A DNA stretch of 64,000 nucleotides from Stereum hirsutum FP-91666 SS1 (Eukaryota > Basidiomycota > Agaricomycetes > Russulales > Stereaceae), in NCBI RefSeq assembly GCF_000264905.1, contig NW_006763135.1:2632466-2696465 (forward strand). The letters are read 5' to 3'. This document shows, one piece after another, positions 12,247 to 22,559 of this stretch. Under the pieces are notes generated by a model. That model did no database searches. It saw only the letters and a program-made list of their open reading frames with translations, and was not told where the DNA came from. A program made the position numbers and the translations under genes. How positions within the stretch are numbered: position 1 is the first letter of the stretch; each line of letters starts with the position of its first letter.

Positions 12247-13587
12247 CTAGACGCCCGTACTCGCACCGGAAACCCCCTCGTAAAATTTCTTCACGGTGCC
12301 CATGAGTCGCAAAAATCCAGCTGGCGAGGATGCGGCTCCTTTCCCGGCTGGGCCGACAAAGGGTTCTAGTTTCCTAGAATGGCATGCTGTGTGGTATTCC
12401 GCGAGGTATTTGATCGCTGTCTTCTCCTGAAGGCCTGTAATTGCAACAACCTCTTCAATAATAGCGCGATCGCCCGAGGCCTTCGAAGTGCGGACGACAT
12501 CTTGGTATACGCCGAGTAATGTCTGTCCGCGGCCGTTCGCTACGAGAAGTTCAGGATGTACGAAATATCGGTAAGGCGCAGAAACGTAGGAGATCCGTGG
12601 ATCAGAAGGTGAGATTCGCGTAGATTGATGAGACAAGTCTAAGCCAATACGGGGAGACCGATAGATGCGGGGGGTGATGGATGACGACCGAGGCTGCAAG
12701 AACAGTCTCGTGCGAGCACTTTCAGAATGAGTGGTCTCAGTCGAGGGGAAAGCGGATATGTCACCCGACCATTGCTTTTGAACGAGTTCTGCTATGTTTG
12801 AAGCGGATCCAACTCGCAGAAGTTCGTCTACAAGGAGTGACGGTCCTGATATGACTCGTGAATCGGACACTCGACGGATAGAACGAAACAGGACGCCGCC
12901 TCGAACGATCGACTTTATTTGAGGGGCATTCGGTGCAGCAAGGGGCGTGAAAAAGCGAGAAGTTGTCGCCTGGGAGGTGTGTGGACTTCCAAGTGTCAAA
13001 TCGAGACCTTTTCGAGTGCCACCTCTATAACCTCCCGCGACGGAAGGTGCTTTATTGGACGATGCCGAAGGACGGGCAGGCCCAGCTGATTGTCGAGGTG
13101 CTTTATGAAATCTCCTGGGCAAAGTTATAGACAGAGCGGAGGCCATTTAGGAAGATAAATACTTACCATTCGCCACAAATTCTATTCTCGTCTAAGTCAT
13201 CTGCATGAGTGAAAGGATCCTCGTGACAACCGTCTTTGTGGAGATACATTTCCACTTCCAAGATATCATACTCGGTCCGAGTGGAAGCATCTCCGGTAGG
13301 CTCCGCCTTTTCGTAGACCAAAATGTACTGGTGCAGAAGGGAAGCGGCTATATCGTCGAAACGACTTTGTATTAACTGTCGAGGCAGATCTGACGTGCTG
13401 AAATCTAAGAGCAAAGGCAAAGAAGCCTCGTCTGTACTCAGAGTCAATACAACATTTAGCTCGAGAGAGTCGGGCCACACAACCATGCAGACGCACCAGG
13501 TTTGATTCTCTTACGAGTGACGACAGCATCCACAGGAATGCAATCCTCAGCATCAGAGCTGCGCGCGTTACGCTTTGCGGATTTCAT
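12247..13587 (-). CDS. uncharacterised fungal protein
   Basis: Three exons in phase (13587-13497, 13431-13167, 13114-12247) encode 407 aa. The first exon opens MKSAKRNARSSDAEDCIPVD. The middle exon contains LPRQLIQSRFDDIAASLLHQ and an acidic part with CHEDPFTHADDLDENRICGEW, which joins RFHKAPRQ across the intron. A long low-complexity Ser/Pro linker follows. A helical C-terminal module reads IIEEVVAITGLQEKTAIKYL, which has the look of a small UBA-like three-helix unit. I do not recognise the family. Two introns are certain from phase, since reading straight through meets stops. The ATG at 13587 is the first in frame after an upstream stop. Confidence 0.7.
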
Positions 13588-14077
13588 ACGAAGCCGTGTA
13601 GTAGGTTTCAAATAACACGAATATGAGAGGCTGATGAGAAAAAGCGCGGTGTGAGCGCCAGCACTGAGCAGAACATGAGGGAAGAGCCTCAAGTGATGGT
13701 GGGGAGGGAACGCAGATAAACTGAACTGTGCCCCACGTGGGAGCCATGCTACGGATCGGTAAGGTCTGAGATCTGAGCCTTAAGGCCGGGTGGTGACTCA
13801 AGCTTCCTTGAAAGCACTATCAGCTTTCACAGACCTTGTACAGCATAACCGAAGCCAACAACTGTACGGGGAGGCGTGCCTAGGACAATTAGGCAGTACT
13901 GCTGATTCGGCTCTGAATCCCACCGTGTACCACTTGTACTCTCGAAATAGCGGTCACTGTTCACATGCCACTAGCTGTATCTTCCCGGATCATTTCAACG
14001 ATGCCACAGCGCTTGTCAACGTTGATGCTGTTCCTTGACGTCGTTGTATCCACTGGAGAATGCTATACAGCTCTGCT
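13588..14077. other. divergent promoter region
   Basis: About 0.5 kb between the orphan gene (-) and the glycine-rich-domain gene (+), so it should contain both promoters. Apart from the TATA-like site listed separately I see no distinct element. Confidence 0.5.
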
Positions 14078-14086
14078 CATATAAAC
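14078..14086 (+). promoter_or_regulatory. TATA-like box of the glycine-rich-domain gene
   Basis: CATATAAAC 43 bases upstream of the ATG at 14129, a good core-promoter spacing if the 5' UTR is very short. Confidence 0.45.
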
Positions 14087-14128
14087 GCACTACTCGTCGT
14101 ACCCACATTCTCTTCCTAATATAACATC

Positions 14129-16897
14129 ATGTCTGGCGCTCCTCCCCCCTCATACTCAGATACTCAGGCAACTGCTTCGACAACTAGTAATCGTTCATTA
14201 CCTGAGATCCCACCTCGCTATCAAGTCGGTCCCAAGGTTCTTTCAGAGCCTTTTGTAAACTCTGGGCATCTCAAGACCCATCTGAGTCTGCTCGATGCAT
14301 TCTTCAATCTGAGAAAGACGGTCGAACAAGGAACCCGGCTGAATGTGCCGTGGATTGAACCGTTGAATGCAGAACAGAAGTGGGCGTGGTTTGTGACGTT
14401 GGCAGTCGAACGGTAAGTCGGATTATAATATCAATCGTCTCAATTCTACTCAATAATAACCGTTGGCATTGTATGCTAGATTCCAAAGATGGACTGCCAT
14501 TATGATGCCCGACGAGCCTAGGAGATGGGCAGCAAACGAATGTCCCCCTTTAGATGTGTGGATGGTGTGGCACTCGTACTTGCTTAACCCTCGGTGAATC
14601 CGAACCGTGTCCCTTGTACAGCCTCAATCCTTACTGACATCGTTGCATATCATCAGCGTATACGCGGAAGATTGTACTAGGGTGCCTGCTATGCGGAGCT
14701 TCGCACTGCTAGAGCCCGGTCATTTCTTTGATGCTTTGGTACGCTCTTATGACTAATTTACAAAGATTTATCGATGTTTCTTACATCGCGCTTTGTCTAG
14801 ACGGCGTTGGGCGACATAAGCGCATACAGGCCATCTGAAAGTCGCGCGAGGTCATGGTTGTCGCAAACCCGTACTGAATGGGATCCTTTTGACTCGGCCT
14901 CAAGCACGACGAACCAAGAACTACGTTGTCCACAGTGCCGCTCCAAGGTTATTGCTCGTGAGTGTCTGATGTCGCACTCATACACAGTCCATCTGACAAG
15001 GGCATTTTTAGCGTACATCACAGATAGTGGAACTGGTTATGCACAACAGGGCTTCAGCGTTCAATGTCTCGCATGTGGAATGTCAATCACGAAGGAGAAG
15101 CTCGCCACAGCAAAGTTCTGCACGGATCTTGCATATGACATGGATGCGCAGGAGTACGTTGGAAGTGACACAGCCTTTCTTGCGTGAGTTCAGGTCTCCA
15201 ATATGGCACCAAACTCTCTGACCACTGCTAAGAACAGAAACACTCTGCGTACTCCCGAACACGCGGTCGACCAGGTGCGTGCCAAACGAATCAAGCAAAT
15301 GATTCTTCTGGCACCATCCTTTGCGCCACGTAGGATCAGACACGGGATCAAAGTGGTAGGAGTGAATCTGAAGGCTGAGGAAATGGCTGCGAACGTAGCG
15401 TGGAGCATGACATATATACGAGACTTACCCGTTCATAACAAGAAGATGTTTGTATTTTTATTTTTATTTTTATTTTGAACAGGTCGACTCGGTTTATACT
15501 CATGTCGTTGCCTACAGGTTACGCCGTGTCTTATCGGCATATACTGACCAGAGGCCGTTTTCCATCGACCTTGTCGGAGCGGTCAGTTAGCATTTGCTCA
15601 TGTTCCTAAATACGGCGTTCTAATCGATCCAAACAGGTCCTGCGTCAGGGATCGTTTGTTCAGAAGATGTATGATCTGGGCTGGACTTCTCCCGGATTTT
15701 TCGACAAGGTGGAGGATGAAGTCGCATTGAAACATGCCGTCGTGCGGTATCACGCGTAGGTGGCCCACGTCTTAAAAGATTGCGAGGGTTAACATCCGAT
15801 TTCAACAGCTTTCTCGATATGATGGCTTCTTCTCCTGGCTCTTTCTATGTACCGACTCTTGACATCGACCTTGCTTGGCACAGCCATCAATTGACGGCGC
15901 AACAATACCAGCACGACTGCAAAGCCACTGTCGGGAGATACGTGGACCAGTGAGCTCAGTCTTCAAGTATCAACGGCGATATTGCTAACACATTTTGCCA
16001 GTGATGACAAGGTTGAGGAAGGTCACCTCTCTAATGCCTTCGACTTGACATGTCGTGCGTGGAATGTGCGTGACATCTGATTTTTTTCTGGACAAAAAGT
16101 CTAATGCTCTGCTTAGGCTCGCTATAACGTACCGTACATGCATTGTGGATGTCCCCTTCCAGGTCGGCACCTGTTCCTTTCGTGTAGCTATGAAGTCCCA
16201 CTGACACATACCTGTATACCACAGGAGACTCCATCGGTCAGAAACTCTCTCGATTGGTCTCCAAGATCGAATCACGCAGCTATCCATCCTCCGCCCTCGA
16301 CCCGCCAGAGGAGCACCCTTACCTTCTCGCGGCGACTCATCCCTCCGACCACAACGGTGTGGCAGTCGAGGGATTGCCCCATGTCAACTACAACCAACAA
16401 CGACGTGCGCGTGAGGCCAAGCTTCAGAAGCGACGCGAACGCGATGCCCAGAAGGTGGAAAAGGGAAAGATAGATCGAGCTGCGTATGAGCGAGGGCGGG
16501 ACCACTACCCCGCGTTCCTGATACCCGTCCCAATATTTTTCCCTGCGTATGGAGTAGGTGGTTGTGTGGCAGCGGGCGGTGGTTGGATTAATTCTGGAGG
16601 AGGATGTGGTGGCATTGGAAGTTGTGCAGCGGTAAGCCTCTTGGTGACTTCGGTTCCAAGTCTGTAGCAGTGAATTTAACGTGTGTGTCTTGTTCTCAGG
16701 GAACTGGCGCTATGTGTGGTGGTACTGCAGGAGGAGGAGGAGGAGGTTGTGCTGGCGGAGGCGGCGGATGTGGAGGAGGTGCAAGCGGCGGTGGGTGTGG
16801 AGGAGGGGGAGGTGGCGGTGGATGCGGTGGCGGCGGTGGAGGTGGTTGCGGCGGAGGGGGCGGTGGAGGGGGAGGGGGTGGTTGTGGTGGGGGCTGA
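14129..16897 (+). CDS. glycine-rich domain-containing protein (GRDP/DUF1399-like)
   Basis: Twelve exons in phase, 716 aa: 14129-14412, 14480-14593, 14657-14738, 14801-15183, 15238-15451, 15483-15581, 15637-15755, 15809-15949, 16002-16065, 16117-16162, 16225-16631, 16700-16897. The family's repeated motif is present twice: PPLDVWMVWHSYLLNP near residue 130 and TLDIDLAWHSHQLTAQQY near residue 465. A CPQC...CLAC arrangement in the middle could bind zinc. The tail is almost pure Gly with regularly placed Cys, encoded by the last 430 bases. The N-terminus carries PPSY, a PPxY motif that ubiquitin ligases of the Rsp5 type can bind. Fungal members have no known biochemical function. The intron at 15452-15482 is only 31 nt in this model; a donor at 15431 would make it 52 nt without a frame change. 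Confidence 0.87.
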
Positions 16898-17677
16898 GAA
16901 ATGCGGAGTAGTTTGAGGCAGGCCATGCTATCTAACAGGAAACTAGAGTGTTGAGCACGTTAATCTACCTTTCTAACATTTCACAATTGCGTAGCATATG
17001 TAAACTAGCCGTTGTTGTACGTGTACTCTACTTGACCTGGTTTTTGTTAGTTCTGTGAAGATTATCAGCGCAGACCATACACTATTACAATTTGATTCTT
17101 CGAATCGAGCGGAGATCTGAGAGGGGTGGGCTCGCCAAGACTAGAAACCAGTATAGCACTGGTGAAAACTGGGAGGAAGGCGCTGCCATCGCATCGTTCA
17201 GATTCGGAATTTTATTCATGCCATCCAAGTAGCTCCGTTGAGGGCAGAACGAAAATTCTGCTCTTGACCAGCACCAACCTGCTCTCGTCCAAGGCGTTAC
17301 GGCTAGAATATACGCCGCGTAAGATCTTCGCGAGGAAGGCGGCAATGGCGAAAGCAAGCTGTACGAGCGGGGATCGTTTCGCAACACGCCTATTGGTCAA
17401 GAAGCTTAGGATGAAATGATGCAGCTTGCCGCATCTGAGTGGTTCCAAAGTCCACATACCCATTCCACCGAGAGAGAAGTCCTTGACCTGCAAACCTACC
17501 TACTTACGCAAGGGACGCACACCGTATACTTGTCACGGAAGCACCATTGCTATCGATATTGTATAAGGTGATATGTGTGATGTAACAGCCAGATTGGTGA
17601 ATGTTCGCCGCAAAGGAAGCACAGGGAAAGGGACATGAAAGACAGGACCAGAGACTCACAGAGATAGATTAAATTTG
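16898..17677. other. intergenic with one weak ORF
   Basis: 3' flanks of two converging genes. On the minus strand 17212-17460 is open (starts MGMWTLEP, includes PLVQLAFAIAAFLAKILRGV). I cannot relate it to any family and it may be chance, so it is not called as a gene. Confidence 0.35.
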
Positions 17678-18641
17678 CTATGAATCCTCCGGGACAAGAG
17701 CACCAGTTGACCTTCCCTCCTTGGCCCTTCTCTCCTTCAACTCCCGGTACCGCACGATCGCCTTTTCTCGTTCAACTTCCATCATCGCCCTCTGGGCCAT
17801 CGACAAAATCCCGGCCTTCCCTAACCCATCCCCCTTCCCTTTCGTTCCATCCTTCTTTACTCCTCGGGGTAGTTTCTTGAGATCTGGCGGGGCCATGGCG
17901 ATATCATTAAGGCGGCGAGGTGCGGATGTAGAAAGAGCTTGGAACTCTTTGGCTTTTGAAGCATGTTTATCTAGTGGTTGGGTGGGTATATCGGAGGCTG
18001 CATCGTCTCGGGATGATGATTTGCCACCTTTGGTAGTTTTGGGCTGAGATGAAGATTCACTAGAGTTTTCTGCTGTTTTCGTCTTTCCCGTAGACTTGCG
18101 TTCTTGCCGTTCGCGAGCGGATGACTTTTGAATAGCATTACGAACAAGAGGTCGCATATCGTCCTCAACTCGTCTGTATGCCCAGAAAATTAGAATGTAT
18201 TGCCCAATACCGTTCACTGTCTTACTGGACAGATTGAACACGACGACTCACCGGTTGAAGTGTGCCAAGGTCTCTCCTGGCTTGATCTTGATCTCAGCCG
18301 CCTTCTCTTTTCCCTTCTCGTTCGGCGCAGTAGTAGCCTTCTCTCGAGTGTCGTCTACAACCTGTTTTCGTTTCTTCTTCGGTCGACCAGAGCCGTCTGA
18401 TGGCTCGTCGAGAGCTGTCCTCTTGCGTTGTTTAAAATCCTCCCTGATCTTCGCAGCATCTAGAATGCGCGATACCGACTTGGGAATGCCTTCGGTTGAA
18501 AGGTTTCCGGATGGCGCGACGTCCATTCCTCTGATACCAGAAACACATAAGATTTTATTCGAGGAGATGAATGTGTATGCCCACATACTTTTCTTTCCGG
18601 TCATTTTCACGCACTGAACGTTTAGCGCGTTTATGAGGCAT
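17678..18641 (-). CDS. basic Lys/Arg-rich protein, possibly nucleolar
   Basis: Three exons in phase (18641-18589, 18530-18252, 18173-17678) encode 275 aa. It opens MPHKRAKRSVRENDRKEKG and includes GIPKSVSRILDAAKIREDFK, the basic cluster GRPKKKRKQ, and a conserved-looking segment IKPGETLAHFNRRVEDDMRP split by the second intron. The C-terminus is helical and charged (AQRAMMEVEREKAIVRYREL). The lysine-rich composition and PGE...FNRRVE block remind me of the CCDC137/ribosome-biogenesis type, but this is a weak resemblance. The nuclear or nucleolar location is inferred from composition only. Confidence 0.75.
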
Positions 18642-18830
18642 GAGTTGGCTAGGGTATAGATAGAAAAATAAAGCAGAAGTTGCTAGGAGACGTCTGTTAA
18701 ATCTCAGCAAAGATAGCGTGTCGGCGTAAGGACCTCCAATTTTCAGAACAGGTAGGCCACAGCAAACACGAAGTCGTGCTCGCCGGCATCCGCCGACGCC
18801 GCGCCACCGTCGTGAGTCGATCATCGTGGG

Positions 18831-19387
18831 TATTGACAGGCGGGATGCATACTGGTTACGAGGTTCGATCCCAATGCGTACAAATTTTGTGCGAAAAGAC
18901 CTCCATGTCCGATCGCAAAAGTACAAAGACTGGGACTTTTTTCAGCAGTGGTCCGATCCCAAATGCTGACACAAGTCAAGCTTTGTATCTTAGGTTCGAT
19001 CCACGTACGCACAAAAGCGAGTGGAAGTTATCATTCCCTAACTTCACAGTAGGCAAATCTCGACATTTTTTGTTCGCAACACACATGTGCGCGAAGGCAA
19101 TCTCGAGCGCGCTGTCCTCGTCAATGAAGTTGGACTGAAAAAAGGTGTTTTTACTCGCTATCGGGTCCGAAGTACACATTTACACCGCGAATAATAGCGA
19201 TGCTTAGATTGCATGCAGGGTCTTCGCAAACGATGGTTCGATCCGTTGTGCGTACCAAAGTCTCTGAAAAGCAGGGTTACCCGATCCGAATGCGTACATA
19301 TGTGGCGCCAAAGTTTGTGACAAATTTCGCCCAAATGTTAGATTTAGGATCGAACCTTCGTACCAATATGCATCCCGCCTGTATTGA
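18831..19387. mobile_element. inverted-repeat element, 545 bp, with 6-bp target duplication
   Basis: The element spans 18837-19381. Its left end starts CAGGCGGGATGCATA and its right end is the reverse complement of nearly the same sequence. Over 35 bases the ends agree at 30 positions without gaps and better with a one-base shift. TATTGA flanks both sides (18831-18836 and 19382-19387). Inside, the motif GGTTCGATCC with TGCGTAC-like bases after it recurs at 18862, 18906, 18950 and 18993 (spacing 43-44) and again at 19235 and 19278 (spacing 43). There is no coding capacity. Terminal inverted repeats, duplicated target and subterminal repeats mark a non-autonomous DNA transposon. The superfamily is unclear, since 6 bp is not the usual hAT or Mutator length. 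Confidence 0.75.
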
Positions 19388-19645
19388 CACTGGTATTGAC
19401 CGACGTGTTCCAACCCAGCTCCAAACATTGTTCCGACAATTTCTGTCACTTCAAATCGTTTGTCCACATTTGCCTTCCGGGAGCTGCCACCTCTGTAGTG
19501 CAACATCTTTGTCGTATTCACCACGGGCATCTTTTGGGACAGAATACGCCGGGTTGTTCGCACTCGATCGCAGAACGAACATCGCCCTGCCCGCTTACCT
19601 CTCTCCCCACAATCAGTCACTCGCCCCAAATTACAAGTCCCTGAC

Positions 19646-21028
19646 ATGACTGAAGAGCTACCTGAACTGAATATTCCAAATCCTACTCTTATTGGGGAGA
19701 ACCCACCGCCAACCATTACGACGCCGACGGCCATCATCCACAGCAGCTACGACCGAGTCGATAATGTGCCTCCAAAGCCTTCCACTGGCGTCTGGACCCG
19801 TTTTGTATGCATCAGTGACACACACGAGCATACGTTCGAGGTACCACACGGTGATGTGCTTCTCCATAGTGGTACGACGAGAGTCCTTTTGCTATATCGC
19901 CCTTGCTCACTGGCGTGGTATTGTGATCAATGTCCAGGTGATCTGACCCAGACGGGTCGCTTCGTAGGTGCAAAACAGACAGCAGACTGGCTCTGCAGCC
20001 TGAGCCATCCGATCAAGATGTAAGTTCGTGCGGATTTTCAGAATAATCAAGAATAATTCTTATTCTCTGTTACTAGAGTCATTGCAGGTAATCACGACCT
20101 CACGCTTCATCGGGACTGGTACCCCAAGAACTTCGATAGATGGCACAGAGACCAGGAGGTCTGTATATTTGAGGCTGATTTTCGCATCTCTGCTTCTCAC
20201 ATACTTCTGCGATCCCTGCTAGCCAGTGGACGAGATTCACAGTCTGTTCGTAGGGAAGGAAGCGAAGAAAGCAGGCCTTGTCTACCTTGAAGACGAGTCT
20301 CACGAGTTCCAAGTCCACGAAGGTGGACGTAAATGGTCCGTCTATGGATCACCTGTACGTCTCAGTTCGGAACTGTTTCTCTGCATGCGTAGCGCACTCA
20401 CGAAGGATTCTCCGGGCTGCCAAAGTGGTCACCGGTGAGTGAGATTTCTAGCCTGTATCTTTCGGTTCATCCGCGCACTACTTAATGGGGACAAAGTGGT
20501 TCTACGACTGGGCGTTCAACTACCATCCTGGAAGATCAGCCGAAGGTTCGTCTGACTGCGACGCCTATCAGTGCATACCGCTCATCTCTGCCGACTCAGA
20601 TCTGGTCAGCAAATTTCCGAAGACAGATATCCTGTAGGCCCCTCTTTCGGACAGGGGAACATCTCGGCGGAAGGCTGACGACAGAAATTGACAGCCTAAC
20701 ACACGGACCTCCTTTCGGGATACTTGACGAAACAAGTGACGGGAGTGAGGTTGGATGCGAAGCCCTTCGAAGCCGTTTGGCTCATCTTCAACCCCGTCTT
20801 CACCTCTTTGGTCACATTCACGAAGCGCACGGCGTGGAAGTCGGAGAATGGAGCAAATCGACATCTACAACCGATGATGATTCGAAAGAGGTGAAGCAGA
20901 CCGTATTTGTGAATGGTGCAAACTGGCCCGCTGGACATCGAGCCACGGCTATGTATTATCGAGGAACGCCCATCCCTTTTGCAGGGCCTGGCTTCCAGCC
21001 CGCGATTGTGGATTTGTTAGAGGTGTAA
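19646..21028 (+). CDS. calcineurin-like metallophosphoesterase (MPPED-like)
   Basis: Eight exons in phase, 326 aa: 19646-19871, 19938-20019, 20077-20158, 20223-20354, 20393-20434, 20497-20545, 20600-20633, 20695-21028. The two-metal site of the family is complete: CISDTHEHT (Asp58, His60), HSGDLTQTG, VIAGNHDLTLH, LTHGPPFG and LFGHIHEAHG. SPWFYDWAFNYHPGRS is the segment typical of the MPPED1/2 (metallophosphoesterase domain-containing) group. These enzymes hydrolyse phosphodiesters, often cyclic nucleotides in vitro; the substrate here is unknown. No signal peptide is seen, so a cytosolic location is likely. The gene sits directly downstream of the inverted-repeat element, whose right end is 260 bases from the ATG. 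Confidence 0.9.
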
Positions 21029-21277
21029 CAGCGCTTCAAACTATACGGACCGTTGTGCTCCCTTATTCTCTCTCACACCGTGTAATTTATATGTACCACC
21101 AGTATGGCTGCATTGAGGCTTTGGGAACACGAGGCGCCACAAAGTTGAACTGACGAGATGAGCCATGACGTCATGCCATGGCCCGTGCAATAAAGTGGCT
21201 CTTACAGGCTCTTCCCTTCTCTCATCCTCAACCAAGTCAGCTCGCACAACAATCACCCAATAAACCTCTAAGTCAAC

Positions 21278-21760
21278 ATGATCTCCTCGCGACTCACATC
21301 AATGTCTCTTCGTGCTCATCGTGCTCTCCCCGTGAGCGCCGTCTCGCGTCGTGTCGCTGCTCTTCCCGCAACCCAGACGCGTACATTCTCCCGCACAACT
21401 CTCGCCCTCGCCGACAAGGAATCGAAAGAAGGACACAGCGCAGAATCATACTTCAAAGACGTCGATTCCACTCCCCCCGTAGACTCCACCGTTCATCGCG
21501 TCGACAGCAGCTCAGAAGCCGTTCAACGCCCCTATGAGCCCCCGTCCGGGCAGTACAGTCAAGCAGGGGTGGAGACCGAGGAGTACAGGAGCACGGAGAA
21601 GTCAGACCAGCCGTACGATGCGGCTGCTGGAGGAGAGAACGAGGCGAGATATGGGGCTACTCCGTCATACAAGGATGACCCGGATATGAAGGCGAGCAAG
21701 CAGGAGGAGAGTCCTGCGCAGGGTAACGCTGGAGGAAGGAAACCGGAGGGGAAGGCGTGA
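21278..21760 (+). CDS. small, probably mitochondrial protein
   Basis: A single exon of 160 aa. The first 45 residues (MISSRLTSMSLRAHRALPVS, then SRRVAALPATQTRTFSRTTL) are rich in Arg, Ser and Ala without acids, a classic mitochondrial presequence. TRTFSR looks like a processing site. The remainder is acidic and hydrophilic, with YRSTEKSDQPYDAAAG and a Gly/Lys tail, probably disordered. The function is unknown. The ATG follows an A-rich context (gtcaacATG). Confidence 0.72.
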   Translation: MISSRLTSMSLRAHRALPVSAVSRRVAALPATQTRTFSRTTLALADKESKEGHSAESYFKDVDSTPPVDSTVHRVDSSSEAVQRPYEPPSGQYSQAGVETEEYRSTEKSDQPYDAAAGGENEARYGATPSYKDDPDMKASKQEESPAQGNAGGRKPEGKA

Positions 21761-22559
21761 GGCTGGAATGTGATAGTTCATCAATAAATCCTTTACAGTG
21801 TCTTCCAGGTTGGTCCGCCACTCTATCATCACATTTCCTGAGCACTAATAGAGATGCTTCAGGTGTAGCCGTGATGAAATTCACTCTTGCATGCATATGT
21901 GCAATAGGCATCGGCCGTCGTGCAAACACTTTTGTGTAATCAATTCCTTCGCTGTTCCCCATCGAGATAAAATATAGCATTCTTTCGAGCTCTAGTATGT
22001 TGGCGCATGTCGGCAGCGGCGTCGGAACCTACAAGTGCTCGAGAGCAAGTAATGAATGTGTCCACTAAGTCATATTCCCAGCGCACCAATAATTTTCTCT
22101 TGTACAGTGCCACTGTTAAATGTAGTCGCATGCATTGTTCATGCGGGTTCAAATTCGTCGACTGAGACGACCCCAACGTTCTACATTAATGTGACCCGTA
22201 TACATGGTCATGTCCAGCACACGCCGTTGGATGTCCACCAAAAGCCATGGCTATTCTCGGGCTGGGTCGTTCTCGAATGTAATATTGCACCGTTGAGGAT
22301 GTCCACCGAACCTTCAAAGCGTACACCATTCCTAGCGATCGCGGAAGGTTACTACAGTTTTTGGGCCACACAAGCACGCCACAGTGAAGTTCGATCATAT
22401 GGTTTCTCGATAAGATAAGATGAAGATGGCAATCGGCGAAGCCACAAAGCCCACCGTAATACTTGAAGCACTCCATCTCCCGAGGACATAGACTCTCTCA
22501 TTGCCCGCCTCATTGGCTAATACTACACGAATATTGAAGGCAAATACCAGTAAAAAATC
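21761..22559. other. intergenic, nothing recognised
   Basis: About 0.8 kb between two genes on the same strand. Short open frames exist on both strands but none looks like a protein or joins by splicing. I found no repeat or RNA gene. Confidence 0.5.

Noticed and set aside
16696..16926. Antisense proline-rich open frame of 76 codons
   Set aside because: It is simply the complement of the Gly-rich tail codons of the + strand gene.
17212..17493. Minus-strand frame including PLVQLAFAIAAFLAKILRGV
   Set aside because: A hydrophobic stretch is present, but an overlapping alternative frame is equally open and no homologue is known to me.
18862..19290. GGTTCGATCC motifs as tRNA genes or tRNA-derived SINE
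   Set aside because: No A box, acceptor stem or cloverleaf can be formed around any of them, and terminal inverted repeats indicate a DNA transposon instead.
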